A stretch of 64,000 bases of DNA, taken from Defluviicoccus sp. bin129 (GTDB lineage Bacteria > Pseudomonadota > Alphaproteobacteria > MPNO01). The position numbers and the translations under genes were made by a program. The notes below the pieces were generated by a model. That model did not search any database and was not told the DNA's origin. It was given only the letters and a program-made list of their open reading frames with translations. The DNA lies in NCBI GenBank assembly GCA_002239065.1, contig MPNO01000013.1, positions 1-64,000 on the forward strand, read 5' to 3'. Of the stretch, positions 1 to 8,264 are shown one piece after another (position 1 is the stretch's first letter; the number at the start of each line of letters is the position of its first letter).

Positions 1-75
1 CGCTCGCCGCTCAGGACGCCGCCGATCCCGCCCGCCCTGGCAATATCGGAGCCAAACACGCCGAGCCCAGACACC

Positions 76-447
76 TCACGACAAAACCGGGTGAGTAGTT
101 ACCATATCGAAAGATTTGGTTATCGAAAGGGAAGTCCATACTTTATCGTCATGTATGGGGATCGCATATTCGGGTTCCAACATTACCATAGTTCGCACTT
201 TGAACCGTACGGTGAACGGATCCGGATCGGCAAAAATTGGTTGCGTATCCTGATATGCGCCTGACTCGACACGAAGCGCCCCGCACCATCTGGAAAGGCG
301 CGTCATATAACAAAGGAGCACGTCGCCTTGCCTCACCTGCTCGCTAGCTATACGCTGTTGACTGGAACGGAAGCCCGTCACCTCCGCACCGTAGTTGCGG
401 AAGGCGTTCCATGTGGCAGGTGTGAAAAGATCCAAAAAGTAGTTCAC
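76..447 (-). pseudogene. EVE-domain protein, C-terminally truncated
   Basis: The 123 residues resemble the N-terminal three quarters of EVE-domain proteins (PUA-like fold, thought to bind modified nucleobases). It opens with MNYFLDLFTPATW and carries the family's GDVLLCYMTRLSRWCGAL and PIFADPDPF stretches. Family members are about 145-150 residues; here similarity stops near residue 111 and an unrelated short tail (MVTTHPVLS) runs into a stop. The usual C-terminal helix is therefore missing, from a frameshift or a deletion junction. Base composition is visibly lower in GC than the rest of the window, which fits recent acquisition. It lies next to toxin-antitoxin genes. Family call fairly sure; status as broken gene inferred. 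Confidence 0.6.
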
Positions 448-538
448 GCTTTCCGACCTTTCTTGGATTTCAAGCCATAGGATAGCCGGCTTCGTTCACA
501 GAATTCAAGGGCAGTGGAAGGAAACTATTTTGCTGTTA

Positions 539-559
539 AACGATACAGCCAGTATCGTT
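539..559. repeat. Perfect inverted repeat, 8-bp arms
   Basis: AACGATAC, a 5-base spacer, then GTATCGTT. It sits between the EVE fragment and the PIN-toxin gene. On neither strand is it followed by a T run, so it does not look like a rho-independent terminator; a protein-binding site is possible. No function can be assigned. Confidence 0.4.
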
Positions 560-593
560 GATCGGAAGATATGCGAGAGTCGCGAAGCGTCGC

Positions 594-1031
594 TCAATCG
601 GGCAAGGCTTCGAACGGATCTATTGCCGGGATGTCCAGCGGCGTGAAGTGGCGCAGGTTGCGCGTGAGCAGGATCAGGTTCCGGCTGGCTGCCGTCGCCG
701 CGATGGCGAGATGGGCGAAGCCGGGGGAATGGCCGGTTGCGCGCGCCTTGTCCATCAGCGGTCCCGCGGCGCTTGCCGCGGCGATGTCGAACGGGATCAC
801 CCGGTCGCCGTAGAGGTGGAGGACGAGGTCGAGCCAGTCGCCGAGGCGCGCCGCCCGGATGGTGCCGCCGGTCCGATCCAGCCTGGCGATGTCGTGGCGG
901 ATTTCGGCCACGGTGACGGTGGACAGGGACAGGGCGTCCGAGCGCGCGTCCATCCAGTCGACAAGGCCCGGGGAGCGTCCCCGCCGGCCGGGCGCCCCGG
1001 TCGAGAGAACGTCCGTGTCCACCAGGTACAA
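594..1031 (-). CDS. PIN-domain toxin (VapC/FitB type)
   Basis: 145-residue PIN-domain protein, a predicted Mg-dependent ribonuclease toxin. The N-terminal MYLVDTDVLS holds the first acidic residue (Asp5), Glu43 follows in VAEIRH, and the C-terminal TRNLRHF motif is near residue 123. In relatives the third acidic residue lies in a motif like 'FADVAIAATA'; here it reads FAHLAIAATA, so His107 stands where Asp is expected and activity may be reduced. The start lies 9 bases after the stop of the upstream Phd-type antitoxin, so the two form one transcription unit. Family assignment is secure; the exact RNA target cannot be read from sequence. Confidence 0.85.
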   Translation of the reverse strand: MYLVDTDVLSTGAPGRRGRSPGLVDWMDARSDALSLSTVTVAEIRHDIARLDRTGGTIRAARLGDWLDLVLHLYGDRVIPFDIAAASAAGPLMDKARATGHSPGFAHLAIAATAASRNLILLTRNLRHFTPLDIPAIDPFEALPD

Positions 1032-1040
1032 GCTGCGATC

Positions 1041-1283
1041 CTAGAGAGCGGCGTCCCGTGGCGGGGTGCTGTCGCGCGGCGGCAAGTCCCCGTCCTCCAG
1101 CCCCGAGGCCAGCAGCAGGCGGCCGAAGGACGGCACGTTGCGCAGGCGGTTCCACTCGTCGATCCCGAGGATCACGGCGCGCGGCTTGCCGTGCCGCGTG
1201 ATGATCGAAGCCTCCCCCTCGGCGGCCCCGTCGACCAGGGCGGACAGTCGGGCCTTGGCGTCGCGCAGCTGAACCTGTCGCAT
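1041..1283 (-). CDS. Phd/YefM-family antitoxin
   Basis: 80-residue antitoxin paired with the PIN toxin downstream. The N-terminal MRQVQLRDAKARLSALVDGA and GKPRAVILGIDEWNRL are the DNA-binding Phd/YefM fold; the C-terminal part after residue 50 should wrap the toxin. Such proteins neutralise the toxin and repress their own promoter. A perfect palindrome lies 16 bases upstream of its ATG (separate entry), consistent with autoregulation. Antitoxin first, toxin second, 9-base gap is the standard arrangement. Confidence 0.85.
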   Translation of the reverse strand: MRQVQLRDAKARLSALVDGAAEGEASIITRHGKPRAVILGIDEWNRLRNVPSFGRLLLASGLEDGDLPPRDSTPPRDAAL

Positions 1284-1298
1284 GGGCGCTCCCCAGTG

Positions 1299-1313
1299 TG
1301 ACCATTGTGGTCA
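1299..1313 (-). promoter_or_regulatory. Candidate operator of the Phd/PIN operon
   Basis: Perfect palindrome TGACCA-TTG-TGGTCA just upstream of the antitoxin start on the minus strand, in the spacer shared with the divergent dehydrogenase gene. Position and symmetry fit an autoregulatory antitoxin operator. No footprint evidence; function inferred. Confidence 0.5.
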
Positions 1314-1411
1314 TTATATGCTGTGGCTCCCGGATGCGCAATTGGCATCCGCAGCCGCTAAAATGCCAGCCGGACGACCGGTTCGCGTCCGGAAGACCCG
1401 GAGACCACACC

Positions 1412-2350
1412 ATGAAAATCGCCGCGGCGCACGATTTCCACGACGAGGTCGCGGCGAAGGCGGCGACGATTTGCCCCGGCATCGAGTGGGCGCTGACCGA
1501 CCGGGCCGGCGCCTGGTCCGGCTCGCCCGAGGGCGCGGACGCGGTGGTCTATGCGGGCGATGCCTATACCGAGGCCTTCGTCGACGCCGTGACCGCCATC
1601 GCGCCGCCTGGGTGGGCGCATACCGAGGATGCGGGGATCGACGGGCGGTTCTACGACGACATGCGGGAAAAGGGGGTGGCGGTGACCCACAGCCCCGGCG
1701 CCAACGCGCCCGAGGTCGCCGAGTTCGCCTTCGCGGGCGTGATGTGGGGGGCGAAACGGCTCGGCGAGTTCGGCGCCCAGCAGCGCGCGCGTGAGTGGCG
1801 CCAGCGCGAACAGACCGCGCTCGGCGCGGCGACGATCCTGGTGGTCGGGCTCGGCGCCATCGGCAGCCGGGTCGCGGCCCATGCCCGCGCCTTCGGCATG
1901 ACGGTGCACGGCATCCGGCGCTCGGCCGAGCCGGTGCCCGGGCTCGACCGGCAGGGGACCCTCGCCGAGCTCGCGGACTTCCTGGCCGAGGCCGATTTCG
2001 TCGTCCTCGCCGTCCCCAACACCGACGAGGCCGCGGGCATGATCGGGACGGACGCGCTCGCGGCCATGAAGCCCACGGCGACGCTGGTCAATGTGGGGCG
2101 GGGCGCGCTGGTCGACATCGCGGCGCTTCGGGAAGCGCTGGCCGCGGGCGGCATCGCCCGGGCCTTCCTCGACGTGCTGCCGACCGAGCCGCTGCCCGGC
2201 GACAGCGACCTCTGGGACCTCCCCAACCTGTTCATCTCGCCCCACACCGCCTGCACGACGCCGCTCTATATCGCGCGCGTCGGCGAGATCTGGCTCGAGA
2301 ACCTCAAGCGCTTCCTCGCCGGCGAGGCGCTGATCCACCGGGCGTTCTGA
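1412..2350 (+). CDS. D-isomer-specific 2-hydroxyacid dehydrogenase
   Basis: 312 residues, cytosolic NAD(P)-dependent reductase of 2-oxoacids. Rossmann motif GLGAIG is at 146-151, and the catalytic triad Arg230 (NVGRGAL), Glu259 (PTEPLP) and His278 (SPHTA) is intact. It resembles the glyoxylate/hydroxypyruvate reductase-like branch more than phosphoglycerate dehydrogenase, since there is no ACT domain and the length is about 310. I chose the ATG at 1412 because the upstream in-frame extension looks non-coding and the family starts here. It is transcribed away from the Phd/PIN operon. Substrate not predictable. Confidence 0.9.
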   Translation: MKIAAAHDFHDEVAAKAATICPGIEWALTDRAGAWSGSPEGADAVVYAGDAYTEAFVDAVTAIAPPGWAHTEDAGIDGRFYDDMREKGVAVTHSPGANAPEVAEFAFAGVMWGAKRLGEFGAQQRAREWRQREQTALGAATILVVGLGAIGSRVAAHARAFGMTVHGIRRSAEPVPGLDRQGTLAELADFLAEADFVVLAVPNTDEAAGMIGTDALAAMKPTATLVNVGRGALVDIAALREALAAGGIARAFLDVLPTEPLPGDSDLWDLPNLFISPHTACTTPLYIARVGEIWLENLKRFLAGEALIHRAF

Positions 2351-2374
2351 TCGGCAATCCGCCCCAGGTCGGGG

Positions 2375-2407
2375 TTGAAATTGTGTTGGCTCGGGCTACA
2401 GTGTAGC
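2375..2407 (+). promoter_or_regulatory. Promoter with overlapping palindrome upstream of relB-like gene
   Basis: TTGAAA at 2375-2380 and TACAGT at 2397-2402, 16 bases apart, make a plausible sigma-70 promoter. The -10 element lies inside the perfect palindrome GCTACA-G-TGTAGC (2395-2407). An operator over the -10 box is what RelB-type autorepression would need. Inferred from sequence only. Confidence 0.45.
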
Positions 2408-2426
2408 TCACGAGGGAGTTCTTGCC

Positions 2427-2684
2427 ATGGATACGGTCGTTCGCGCCCGCATTGACCGCGAAACCAAGGACGAGGCGACCGCCGTGCTGGAAGCCATCGG
2501 CCTCACGGCGTCGGACGCCTTCCGCCTGATGATGAGGCGGATCGCCGCCGAGCAGCGCCTGCCCTTCGAGCCGCTGGTTCCCAACCGCGAGACCGTCGAG
2601 GCCATCAGGGCGGCGCGTCGCGGCGAGCTGGCGACCGTCGGGTCCGTCGACGACCTGATGGCCGAGTTGAATGAGGACGATTAG
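2427..2684 (+). CDS. RelB/DinJ-family antitoxin
   Basis: 85 residues. The ribbon-helix-helix N-terminus (DTVVRARIDRETKDEATAVLEAIGL, then TASDAFRLMMRRIAAEQRLPFEPLVPN) matches RelB/DinJ antitoxins, which dimerise, bind an operator and hold a RelE/YafQ ribosome-dependent mRNase through the C-terminal tail. A full-length toxin is absent: only a short YafQ-like stub overlaps its 3' end. It may now be an orphan antitoxin, possibly able to neutralise related toxins elsewhere in the genome. Family assignment is secure. Confidence 0.88.
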   Translation: MDTVVRARIDRETKDEATAVLEAIGLTASDAFRLMMRRIAAEQRLPFEPLVPNRETVEAIRAARRGELATVGSVDDLMAELNEDD

Positions 2685-2757
2685 GCGAAAGGCGGCCTTC
2701 AAGAGGGAAAGGAGAGGGCGGTTCGCGAGGACCCAAGACGCCGAACTCGGTCTTTGA
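2671..2757 (+). pseudogene. YafQ-type toxin remnant (28 codons)
   Basis: An ATG at 2671 overlaps the relB-like stop by 14 bases, the usual coupling of dinJ-yafQ pairs. It encodes MRTIRRKAAFKRERRGR followed by FARTQDAELGL and a stop. From memory of the family, intact YafQ toxins begin like this (MRTI..., FKRD, KGRH..TLDAEL) and run to about 90 residues with a catalytic His at the C-terminus. Here several residues are deleted and translation stops after 28, so the toxin should be dead. Relationship inferred from the start sequence and position. Confidence 0.55.
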
Positions 2758-2828
2758 ACCGCGGCTCGCCGTCCTTCGCCCGGCGGCCCGACCGGTCCCG
2801 CGCCCAAACCGTCCTGGAACACTCGTCC

Positions 2829-2846
2829 GATAATACGTACTGTACG
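2829..2846 (+). promoter_or_regulatory. Promoter/operator of Phd-PemK operon
   Basis: GATAAT (2829-2834) is a good -10 box, and immediately after it comes the perfect palindrome CGTAC-T-GTACG (2836-2846). A strong ribosome-binding site GGAGG (2860-2864) precedes the ATG at 2873. The palindrome is the likely target of the Phd-type antitoxin; no clear -35 box is visible. Confidence 0.5.
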
Positions 2847-2872
2847 GATAAACCTGTCTGGAGGACTCCGCA

Positions 2873-3148
2873 ATGCAGCGCGTCACGTCGCGCGAGTTCC
2901 AGCGCAATTTCGGACGCTTCCAGGACGAAGCCCTGAAGTCGCCGCTGTCGATCACCCGCAACGGACGGGACCGGCTGGTGATCCTTTCCTTCGAGGAGTA
3001 CGAACGCCTCAAGCGCCGGGACCGTCGGGCGCTCGGCGCCGAGGAACTGTCCGACGCCGAGATCGAGGCGATCCGCTCGGCCGAGCCGCCATCCGAGGCC
3101 GAGCGCTACGATCACGAGTTCGCCGACGGGCATGGCGCGGATACCTGA
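2873..3148 (+). CDS. Phd/YefM-family antitoxin
   Basis: 91 residues. [21 protein letters not shown] and [24 protein letters not shown] are a typical Phd/YefM DNA-binding region; the C-terminal half is acidic and probably disordered until bound to its toxin. The reading frame overlaps the PemK-like toxin by 17 bases, so translation is coupled. A palindrome over the promoter suggests autoregulation. It is not closely similar to the Phd antitoxin at 1041-1283, so the two loci are not a recent duplication. Confidence 0.85.
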   Translation: MQRVTSREFQRNFGRFQDEALKSPLSITRNGRDRLVILSFEEYERLKRRDRRALGAEELSDAEIEAIRSAEPPSEAERYDHEFADGHGADT

Positions 3149-3566
3149 TCCGCAGCCGGGTCTCGTCATCAGCTACGCCTATCTCTGGCGCCGCGAGGCC
3201 GAACGGGGTCGGCTCGAGGGTTCGAAGTACCGGCCCGCCGTCGTTGTTCTGGCGGTGCGTGACGATGAGGACGGGAGCAAGACCGCGATGGTCGCGCCGG
3301 TCACGCACTCCCCGCCCGACGATCCGCGTTTCTCGATCGAGATTCCCATTGGGACCAGGCGTCGACTGGGCCTCGATGCCGATCCGTCGTGGATCGTCCT
3401 GTCGGAATTGAACCGGTTCGAATGGCCCGGGCCGGACCTTCGGCCGGTCGCGCCGGGCCGATGGGCGTACGGTCTGCTCCCGGCCAGGCTCTTTCGTACC
3501 CTCCGCGATCGCCTGCTGGCATCGATCGGCGAAGGCAGCTCCATCGGGATCGACCGCCAACCCTGA
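3132..3566 (+). CDS. PemK/MazF-like growth-inhibitor toxin
   Basis: 144 residues, related to a plasmid-maintenance/PemK-like family recognised by the N-terminal [19 protein letters not shown], central [18 protein letters not shown] and [20 protein letters not shown]. Such proteins have the SH3-like PemK/MazF fold and are predicted mRNA interferases. The pairing with a Phd-type antitoxin that it overlaps supports a toxin role. All recognised blocks are present, so the gene appears intact, unlike the other two modules in this strip. Target sequence unknown. Confidence 0.75.
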   Translation: MARIPDPQPGLVISYAYLWRREAERGRLEGSKYRPAVVVLAVRDDEDGSKTAMVAPVTHSPPDDPRFSIEIPIGTRRRLGLDADPSWIVLSELNRFEWPGPDLRPVAPGRWAYGLLPARLFRTLRDRLLASIGEGSSIGIDRQP

Positions 3567-3663
3567 CGCATATGGGCAACGCCGCCGCTTTGTCTCACCC
3601 CATAGCCAACCCGCCCCCACCGCCCTAAATTCCCCCGTAGTCCCGCCCCCAAGCGAGCGCCCG

Positions 3664-4254
3664 ATGTCCGATCGCAAGATCACGATCATCCTCGCAACCC
3701 TGTTCATGGCGGTCGCGGTGGCGGCGATCGCGGCGGTCTATGTGTGGCGCGAGGACGGCGGCGGGATCGCGCGGATCGGCGGGGCGTTCACCCTGGTCGA
3801 CCATACCGGGGCGGAGCGCAGCGAGGCCGATTTCAGGGGCCGCCACGCGCTGATCTATTTCGGCTACAGCTTCTGCCCCGACGTGTGCCCGACGGCGCTC
3901 GCCGACATGCTGATCGCGCTCGACGAGCTCGGCCCCGACGCGGCCAGGGTGCAGCCTTTGTTCATCACCATCGACCCCGACCGCGACACGCCGGCGGTGC
4001 TGAAGGACTATGTCGCCAACTTCCACCCGCGGCTGGTCGGGCTCTCCGGCTCGCCCGACCAGGTGAGCAAGGCGGCGCGCGTCTACCGGGTCTACTACGC
4101 CAGGGTCGAGGACCCCGAGGCGGGGGAGAACTACCTGATGGACCACTCCTCGGTGATCTACCTGATGGACCCCGACGGGCGCTACCTCACCCATTTCAGC
4201 CACGGCACGGCGCCCCAGACGATGGCGAAGCGCCTGCGCGAGCTGGTGTCCTGA
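3664..4254 (+). CDS. SCO1/SenC-family copper chaperone
   Basis: 196 residues. One N-terminal membrane segment (about residues 6-28) anchors a thioredoxin-like periplasmic domain. The copper ligands are Cys71 and Cys75 in [10 protein letters not shown] and His161 in [17 protein letters not shown] and [11 protein letters not shown] are family signatures. SCO proteins deliver copper to the CuA site of cytochrome c oxidase. No oxidase genes are nearby. It is followed after 10 bases by the YcgN gene, so the two are probably cotranscribed. Assignment is secure. Confidence 0.93.
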   Translation: MSDRKITIILATLFMAVAVAAIAAVYVWREDGGGIARIGGAFTLVDHTGAERSEADFRGRHALIYFGYSFCPDVCPTALADMLIALDELGPDAARVQPLFITIDPDRDTPAVLKDYVANFHPRLVGLSGSPDQVSKAARVYRVYYARVEDPEAGENYLMDHSSVIYLMDPDGRYLTHFSHGTAPQTMAKRLRELVS

Positions 4255-4264
4255 GGCGCGCCCG

Positions 4265-4699
4265 ATGGCCGAGCCCTACTGGCGGACCAAGACGCTGGAA
4301 GAGATGACGCGCGAGGAATGGGAGGCGCTGTGCGACGGCTGCGCGCGCTGCTGCCTGCTGAAGCTCGAGGACGCCGATACCGGCGAGATCGCCTATACCG
4401 ACATCGCCTGCCGGCTGCTCGATTCCGGGAGCTGCCGCTGCACCCGCTACCGCCAGCGGCTGCGCCTGGTGCCGGATTGCGTCGACCTCACGCCGGAACG
4501 GGTACGCAAGCTGGGCTGGCTGCCGTCGACCTGCGCCTACCGGCTGCTCGCCGAGGGGCGGGAGCTCGCCTGGTGGCACCCGCTGGTCTCGGGCGATCCG
4601 GAGACCGTCCACCGGGCCGGCATCTCGGTGCGCGGGCGCGTGGTGCCGGAACGCCGCGGCGACGATCCCGAGGACCGCATCGTCACCTGGCCGGAATGA
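4265..4699 (+). CDS. YcgN-family cysteine-cluster protein (UPF0260)
   Basis: 144 residues with the conserved cysteine pattern of the YcgN/UPF0260 family: Cys23, 26, 29, 30 in CDGCARCC, Cys49, Cys57, Cys59, Cys72 and Cys90, plus the tryptophan-rich [12 protein letters not shown]. The cysteines suggest metal or iron-sulfur binding; biological function is not established. Its last 17 bases overlap the 3' end of the convergent indolepyruvate oxidoreductase gene. Confidence 0.92.
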   Translation: MAEPYWRTKTLEEMTREEWEALCDGCARCCLLKLEDADTGEIAYTDIACRLLDSGSCRCTRYRQRLRLVPDCVDLTPERVRKLGWLPSTCAYRLLAEGRELAWWHPLVSGDPETVHRAGISVRGRVVPERRGDDPEDRIVTWPE

Positions 4700-7600
4700 G
4701 CGCCGCCTGCTCCGCGCCGTTCTCCCGCGCCGCCGCGCGCGGCCAGGATCGCCGCAGCTCGGCCTCGCGGCGCCTTGCCTCTTCCACGCTCCGCGCCTTG
4801 ACCGGGCCGTAGCCCCGGATCGTCTCCGGCAGCGAGGCGAGCGCGACCGCGGTCCCGTAATTCTCCGCATCAAGCCCGCCGGCGAGCTCGTCGACCAGGG
4901 CCAGATACCAGTCCACCAGGCCGCGCTCGAGGCGGCGGTCGGGGCTGCGCGCGAAGGGATCGAACGGCCCGCCGCGTAGCCGCTTCAGCCGCGCGAGCAG
5001 GCGGAAGGCGGTCATGACCCAGGGCCCGAAGCTGCGCTTCCCGGGTTCGCCCGTCGTCGGGTCGGGGCGGCGGAGCAGCGGCAAGGCGAGTTGGAAGGAA
5101 AGCCGGAAATCGCCCTCGAACTGCGCCCGGAGCTTGGCCATGAAACCGGGGTCGGCGTAGAGCCGGGCGACCTCGTACTCGTCCTTGTAGGCCATCACCC
5201 GGGCGGCGTTGCGCGCGACCGCGAGGGTGAAGTCCCCGGACCCGTCGCCCGAGGCGCCGTCCGCCGCCCGGGCGCGCGCCACCAGGGCGCGGTAGCGCCC
5301 GGCATAGGCCGCGTCCTGCCAGGCGGTGAGCAGGGCCGTCCGGTCGTCGACGATCTCGTCCAGGGTCTCCGGCCGGCGCTCTTCGCCGGGCGCCATGCCG
5401 GCCTCCGCCAGCGCGTCCGCCACCGCTTCCGGCCGCGCCGCCTGGACGCGGCCCCAGCCGAGCGCGTCCCGGTTCGCCTCCACCGCGACGCCGTTGATCT
5501 CGATCGCGCGTTCGAGCGCCGCCAGCGAGACCGGGATCAGCCCGCGCTGGGCGGCATAGCCCACCATGAACATGTTGGTCGCGATGGCATCGCCCATCAG
5601 CGCGGTGGCGGTCCGGGTGGCGGCGACCAGCTCGGTCAGGTTGTGCCCGGCCGCGTCGCGGATCGCGGCGAACAGCGCCTCGGTGTCGAACGGCGCGTCG
5701 CCGTCGAGGGTGAACGCCGCGGTCGGCGCCACGTCGCGGTTGACCACCGCCCGCGTGCGCCCGCCGCCGAGCTTCCCCAGCGCGTCCGCGCTGCCCGCCG
5801 TCACCGCGTCGCAGCCCAGCAGCAGCCGCGCCTTGCCCGCCGCGATGCGCACCGCGTGGATGTCGTCCGGCGCGGCGGCGATGCGGACATGGCTCACCAC
5901 CGCGCCGTTCTTCTGGGCGAGCCCCGACTGGTCGAGCACGGTCACGCCCTTGCCTTCCAGATGGGCGGCCATGCCGAGGATCGCGCCGATGGTCACCACC
6001 CCGGTGCCGCCGATCCCGGTCACCAGGATGTCCCACGGCTCGTCGAGCGCCGGCCGGTCGGGCTCGGGCAGGGCGGCGAGGAGTCCGGGCAGCGCATCGC
6101 CGCCGGCGCGCGCCCGGCGGATGCGGGCGCCGGCAAGCGTGACGAAGCTCGGGCAGAACCCGTCGACGCAGGACAGATCCTTGTTGCAGGCGGACTGGTT
6201 GATCCGCCGCTTGCGCCCGTACTTCGTCTCCAGCGGCTCGATCGAGACGCAGTTCGACTTGGCCGAGCAGTCGCCGCAGCCCTCGCACACCGCCTCGTTG
6301 ATGAAGGCGCGCACATCCGGCTCGGGGGCGGTGCCGCGCTTGCGCCGGCGGCGCAGCTCGGCGGCGCAGGTCTGGTCGTAGATCAGCACCGTGACGCCGG
6401 CGACTTGGCGCAGCTCGCGCTGCACGCGGTCGAGCGCGTCGCGGTGGTGGATCTTGAGCCTGCCGGGGAAGGGCGTCCGGTTGTTGTACTTGCCCGGGTG
6501 GTCGGCGACCACCGCCACCAGGGCGGCGCCCTCGGCCAGCACCTGGGCGGCGATCTGCTGCGGGGTGACCGGCTGGGGCTGGCCGCCGGTCATCGCCACG
6601 GCGTCGTTGTAGAGCACCTTGTAGGTGACGTTGACCCCGGCATTCACCGCCGCGCGGATCGCCAGGATGCCGGAATGGTGGTAGGTGCCGTCGCCGAGAT
6701 TGACGAAGACGTGGTTCTGCTCGGTGAACGGCGCCTGGCCGATCCAGTTCGCCCCCTCGCCCCCCATATGGGAATACGTCGCCGCCCCCCGGTTCATCAG
6801 CAGCGCCATCCAGTGGCAGCCGATGCCGGCCTCGGCGCGGCTCCCCTCGGGGATCTTGGTCGAGCGGTTGTGCGGGCAGCCGGAGCAGAAATAGGGGGTC
6901 CGCTGGAGCTCCGGCGCGTAGCCCGAGAGCGCGCGCTCCTTGGCCTCGATCTCGTCCAGCCGGTCGGCGATCCGGGGGCTGGTGTGGTAGCGCCCGATGC
7001 GCCGGGCGATGATGCGCGCGACCATCGCCGGGGTGAGCTCGCCCGCCGCCGGCAGCAGCCAGCTCCCCTCCTCGTCGAACTTGCCGACGATGCGCGGCCT
7101 GGCGCTTTCCTTCCAGTTGTAGAGCTCGGCGCGGAGCTGGTTCTCCATCACCGCGCGCTTTTCCTCGACGACCAGCACCTCTTCCAGCCCGTCGGCGAAG
7201 CCGCGCGCGCCCGAGCGCTCCAGCGGCCACACCATCCCCGCCTTGTAGATCCGGATGCCGAGCGCCGCCGCGCCGTCCTCGTCGATGCCGAGATCGTCGA
7301 GCGCCTGGCGCACGTCGAGATAGGACTTGCCGGCGGTCAGGATGCCGAGGCGCGGCTTCGGGCTGTCCCAGACCAGCCGGTCGATGCGGTTCGCCCGGGC
7401 GAAGCGGAGCGCGGCGTAGACCTTGTCCTCCTGCACCCTGGCCTCGACCTGGAGGCGGTCCTCGCCGAGCCGGATCGAGACGTCGGATGGCGGCTCGTCG
7501 GACGGGATCGCGATCGCCACGCTTCCCTCGTCCAATTCGACGCTGGCCGAGCTCTCGACCGTCTCGGTCAGGCATTTGAAGCCGATCCAGCTGCCCGAGT

Positions 7601-8174
7601 AGCGCGACATCGCCCAGCCGATCAGCCCGAAATCGAGATATTCCTGCACCGAGGCGGGGTGCAGGACGGGCATCATCATCGCCGCGAAGTTGTGCTCGGA
7701 CTGGGTCGGCAGGGTGGAGGAGACCGCGCCGTGGTCGTCGCCCACCAGAGCGAGCACGCCGCCATGGAGCGAGGTCCCGGCGGCCGACGCGTGGCGCATC
7801 GCGTCCATCGACCGGTCGAGCCCCGGCCCCTTGCCGTACCAGATCGCGAACACCCCGTCATAGCGCCCGCCGAGGAACAGGTTCACCTGCTGCGAGCCCC
7901 ACACGGCGGTCGCCGCGAGGTCCTCGTTGACGCCGGGCTCGAAATGGATGCGGTTCGCTTCCAGGAAGCCCTGGGCGCGCCACAGCGCGGTGTCGTAGCC
8001 CGCCAGCGGCGAGCCGCGATAGCCCGAGATGAACCCCGCCGTGTTCAGCCCCGAAGCGAGGTCGCGCCTGCGCTGCATCAGCGGCAGGCGGACCAGCGCC
8101 TGGGTCCCGGTCATGTAGACCCGGCCGGATTCGAGCGCGTATTTGTCGTCGAGCGTGACCTCTGCCAGTTCCAT
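4683..8174 (-). CDS. Indolepyruvate ferredoxin oxidoreductase, fused alpha/gamma type
   Basis: 1163 residues from the ATG at 8174, which begins [23 protein letters not shown] like its relatives (a GTG nine codons earlier is less likely). It oxidatively decarboxylates aryl-pyruvates to acyl-CoA with thiamine diphosphate, reducing ferredoxin, at the end of aromatic amino acid transamination. The order is N-terminal pyrimidine-binding half, a central TPP half with [12 protein letters not shown] and GDGTYHHSG, an iron-sulfur cysteine cluster ([20 protein letters not shown]) and a C-terminal gamma domain ([14 protein letters not shown]). The single-chain form is typical of aerobic Proteobacteria. 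No separate ferredoxin lies beside it. Confidence 0.93.
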   Translation of the reverse strand: MELAEVTLDDKYALESGRVYMTGTQALVRLPLMQRRRDLASGLNTAGFISGYRGSPLAGYDTALWRAQGFLEANRIHFEPGVNEDLAATAVWGSQQVNLFLGGRYDGVFAIWYGKGPGLDRSMDAMRHASAAGTSLHGGVLALVGDDHGAVSSTLPTQSEHNFAAMMMPVLHPASVQEYLDFGLIGWAMSRYSGSWIGFKCLTETVESSASVELDEGSVAIAIPSDEPPSDVSIRLGEDRLQVEARVQEDKVYAALRFARANRIDRLVWDSPKPRLGILTAGKSYLDVRQALDDLGIDEDGAAALGIRIYKAGMVWPLERSGARGFADGLEEVLVVEEKRAVMENQLRAELYNWKESARPRIVGKFDEEGSWLLPAAGELTPAMVARIIARRIGRYHTSPRIADRLDEIEAKERALSGYAPELQRTPYFCSGCPHNRSTKIPEGSRAEAGIGCHWMALLMNRGAATYSHMGGEGANWIGQAPFTEQNHVFVNLGDGTYHHSGILAIRAAVNAGVNVTYKVLYNDAVAMTGGQPQPVTPQQIAAQVLAEGAALVAVVADHPGKYNNRTPFPGRLKIHHRDALDRVQRELRQVAGVTVLIYDQTCAAELRRRRKRGTAPEPDVRAFINEAVCEGCGDCSAKSNCVSIEPLETKYGRKRRINQSACNKDLSCVDGFCPSFVTLAGARIRRARAGGDALPGLLAALPEPDRPALDEPWDILVTGIGGTGVVTIGAILGMAAHLEGKGVTVLDQSGLAQKNGAVVSHVRIAAAPDDIHAVRIAAGKARLLLGCDAVTAGSADALGKLGGGRTRAVVNRDVAPTAAFTLDGDAPFDTEALFAAIRDAAGHNLTELVAATRTATALMGDAIATNMFMVGYAAQRGLIPVSLAALERAIEINGVAVEANRDALGWGRVQAARPEAVADALAEAGMAPGEERRPETLDEIVDDRTALLTAWQDAAYAGRYRALVARARAADGASGDGSGDFTLAVARNAARVMAYKDEYEVARLYADPGFMAKLRAQFEGDFRLSFQLALPLLRRPDPTTGEPGKRSFGPWVMTAFRLLARLKRLRGGPFDPFARSPDRRLERGLVDWYLALVDELAGGLDAENYGTAVALASLPETIRGYGPVKARSVEEARRREAELRRSWPRAAARENGAEQAALIPAR

Positions 8175-8264
8175 GAAGCGCGTCCCGGCCCCTGAGTTCA
8201 CCTATAAAATGGGGCCTGCGCCGCCGGATGGGAAGCCGGCGCGCGTCCCCGCCGCCGAACCCCG

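Noticed and set aside
5091..8195. Very long open frame (about 1030 codons) antisense to the indolepyruvate oxidoreductase
   Set aside because: It is Arg/His/Gly-rich with no family resemblance and is a by-product of high-GC third positions on the coding strand; the minus-strand gene has clear domains.
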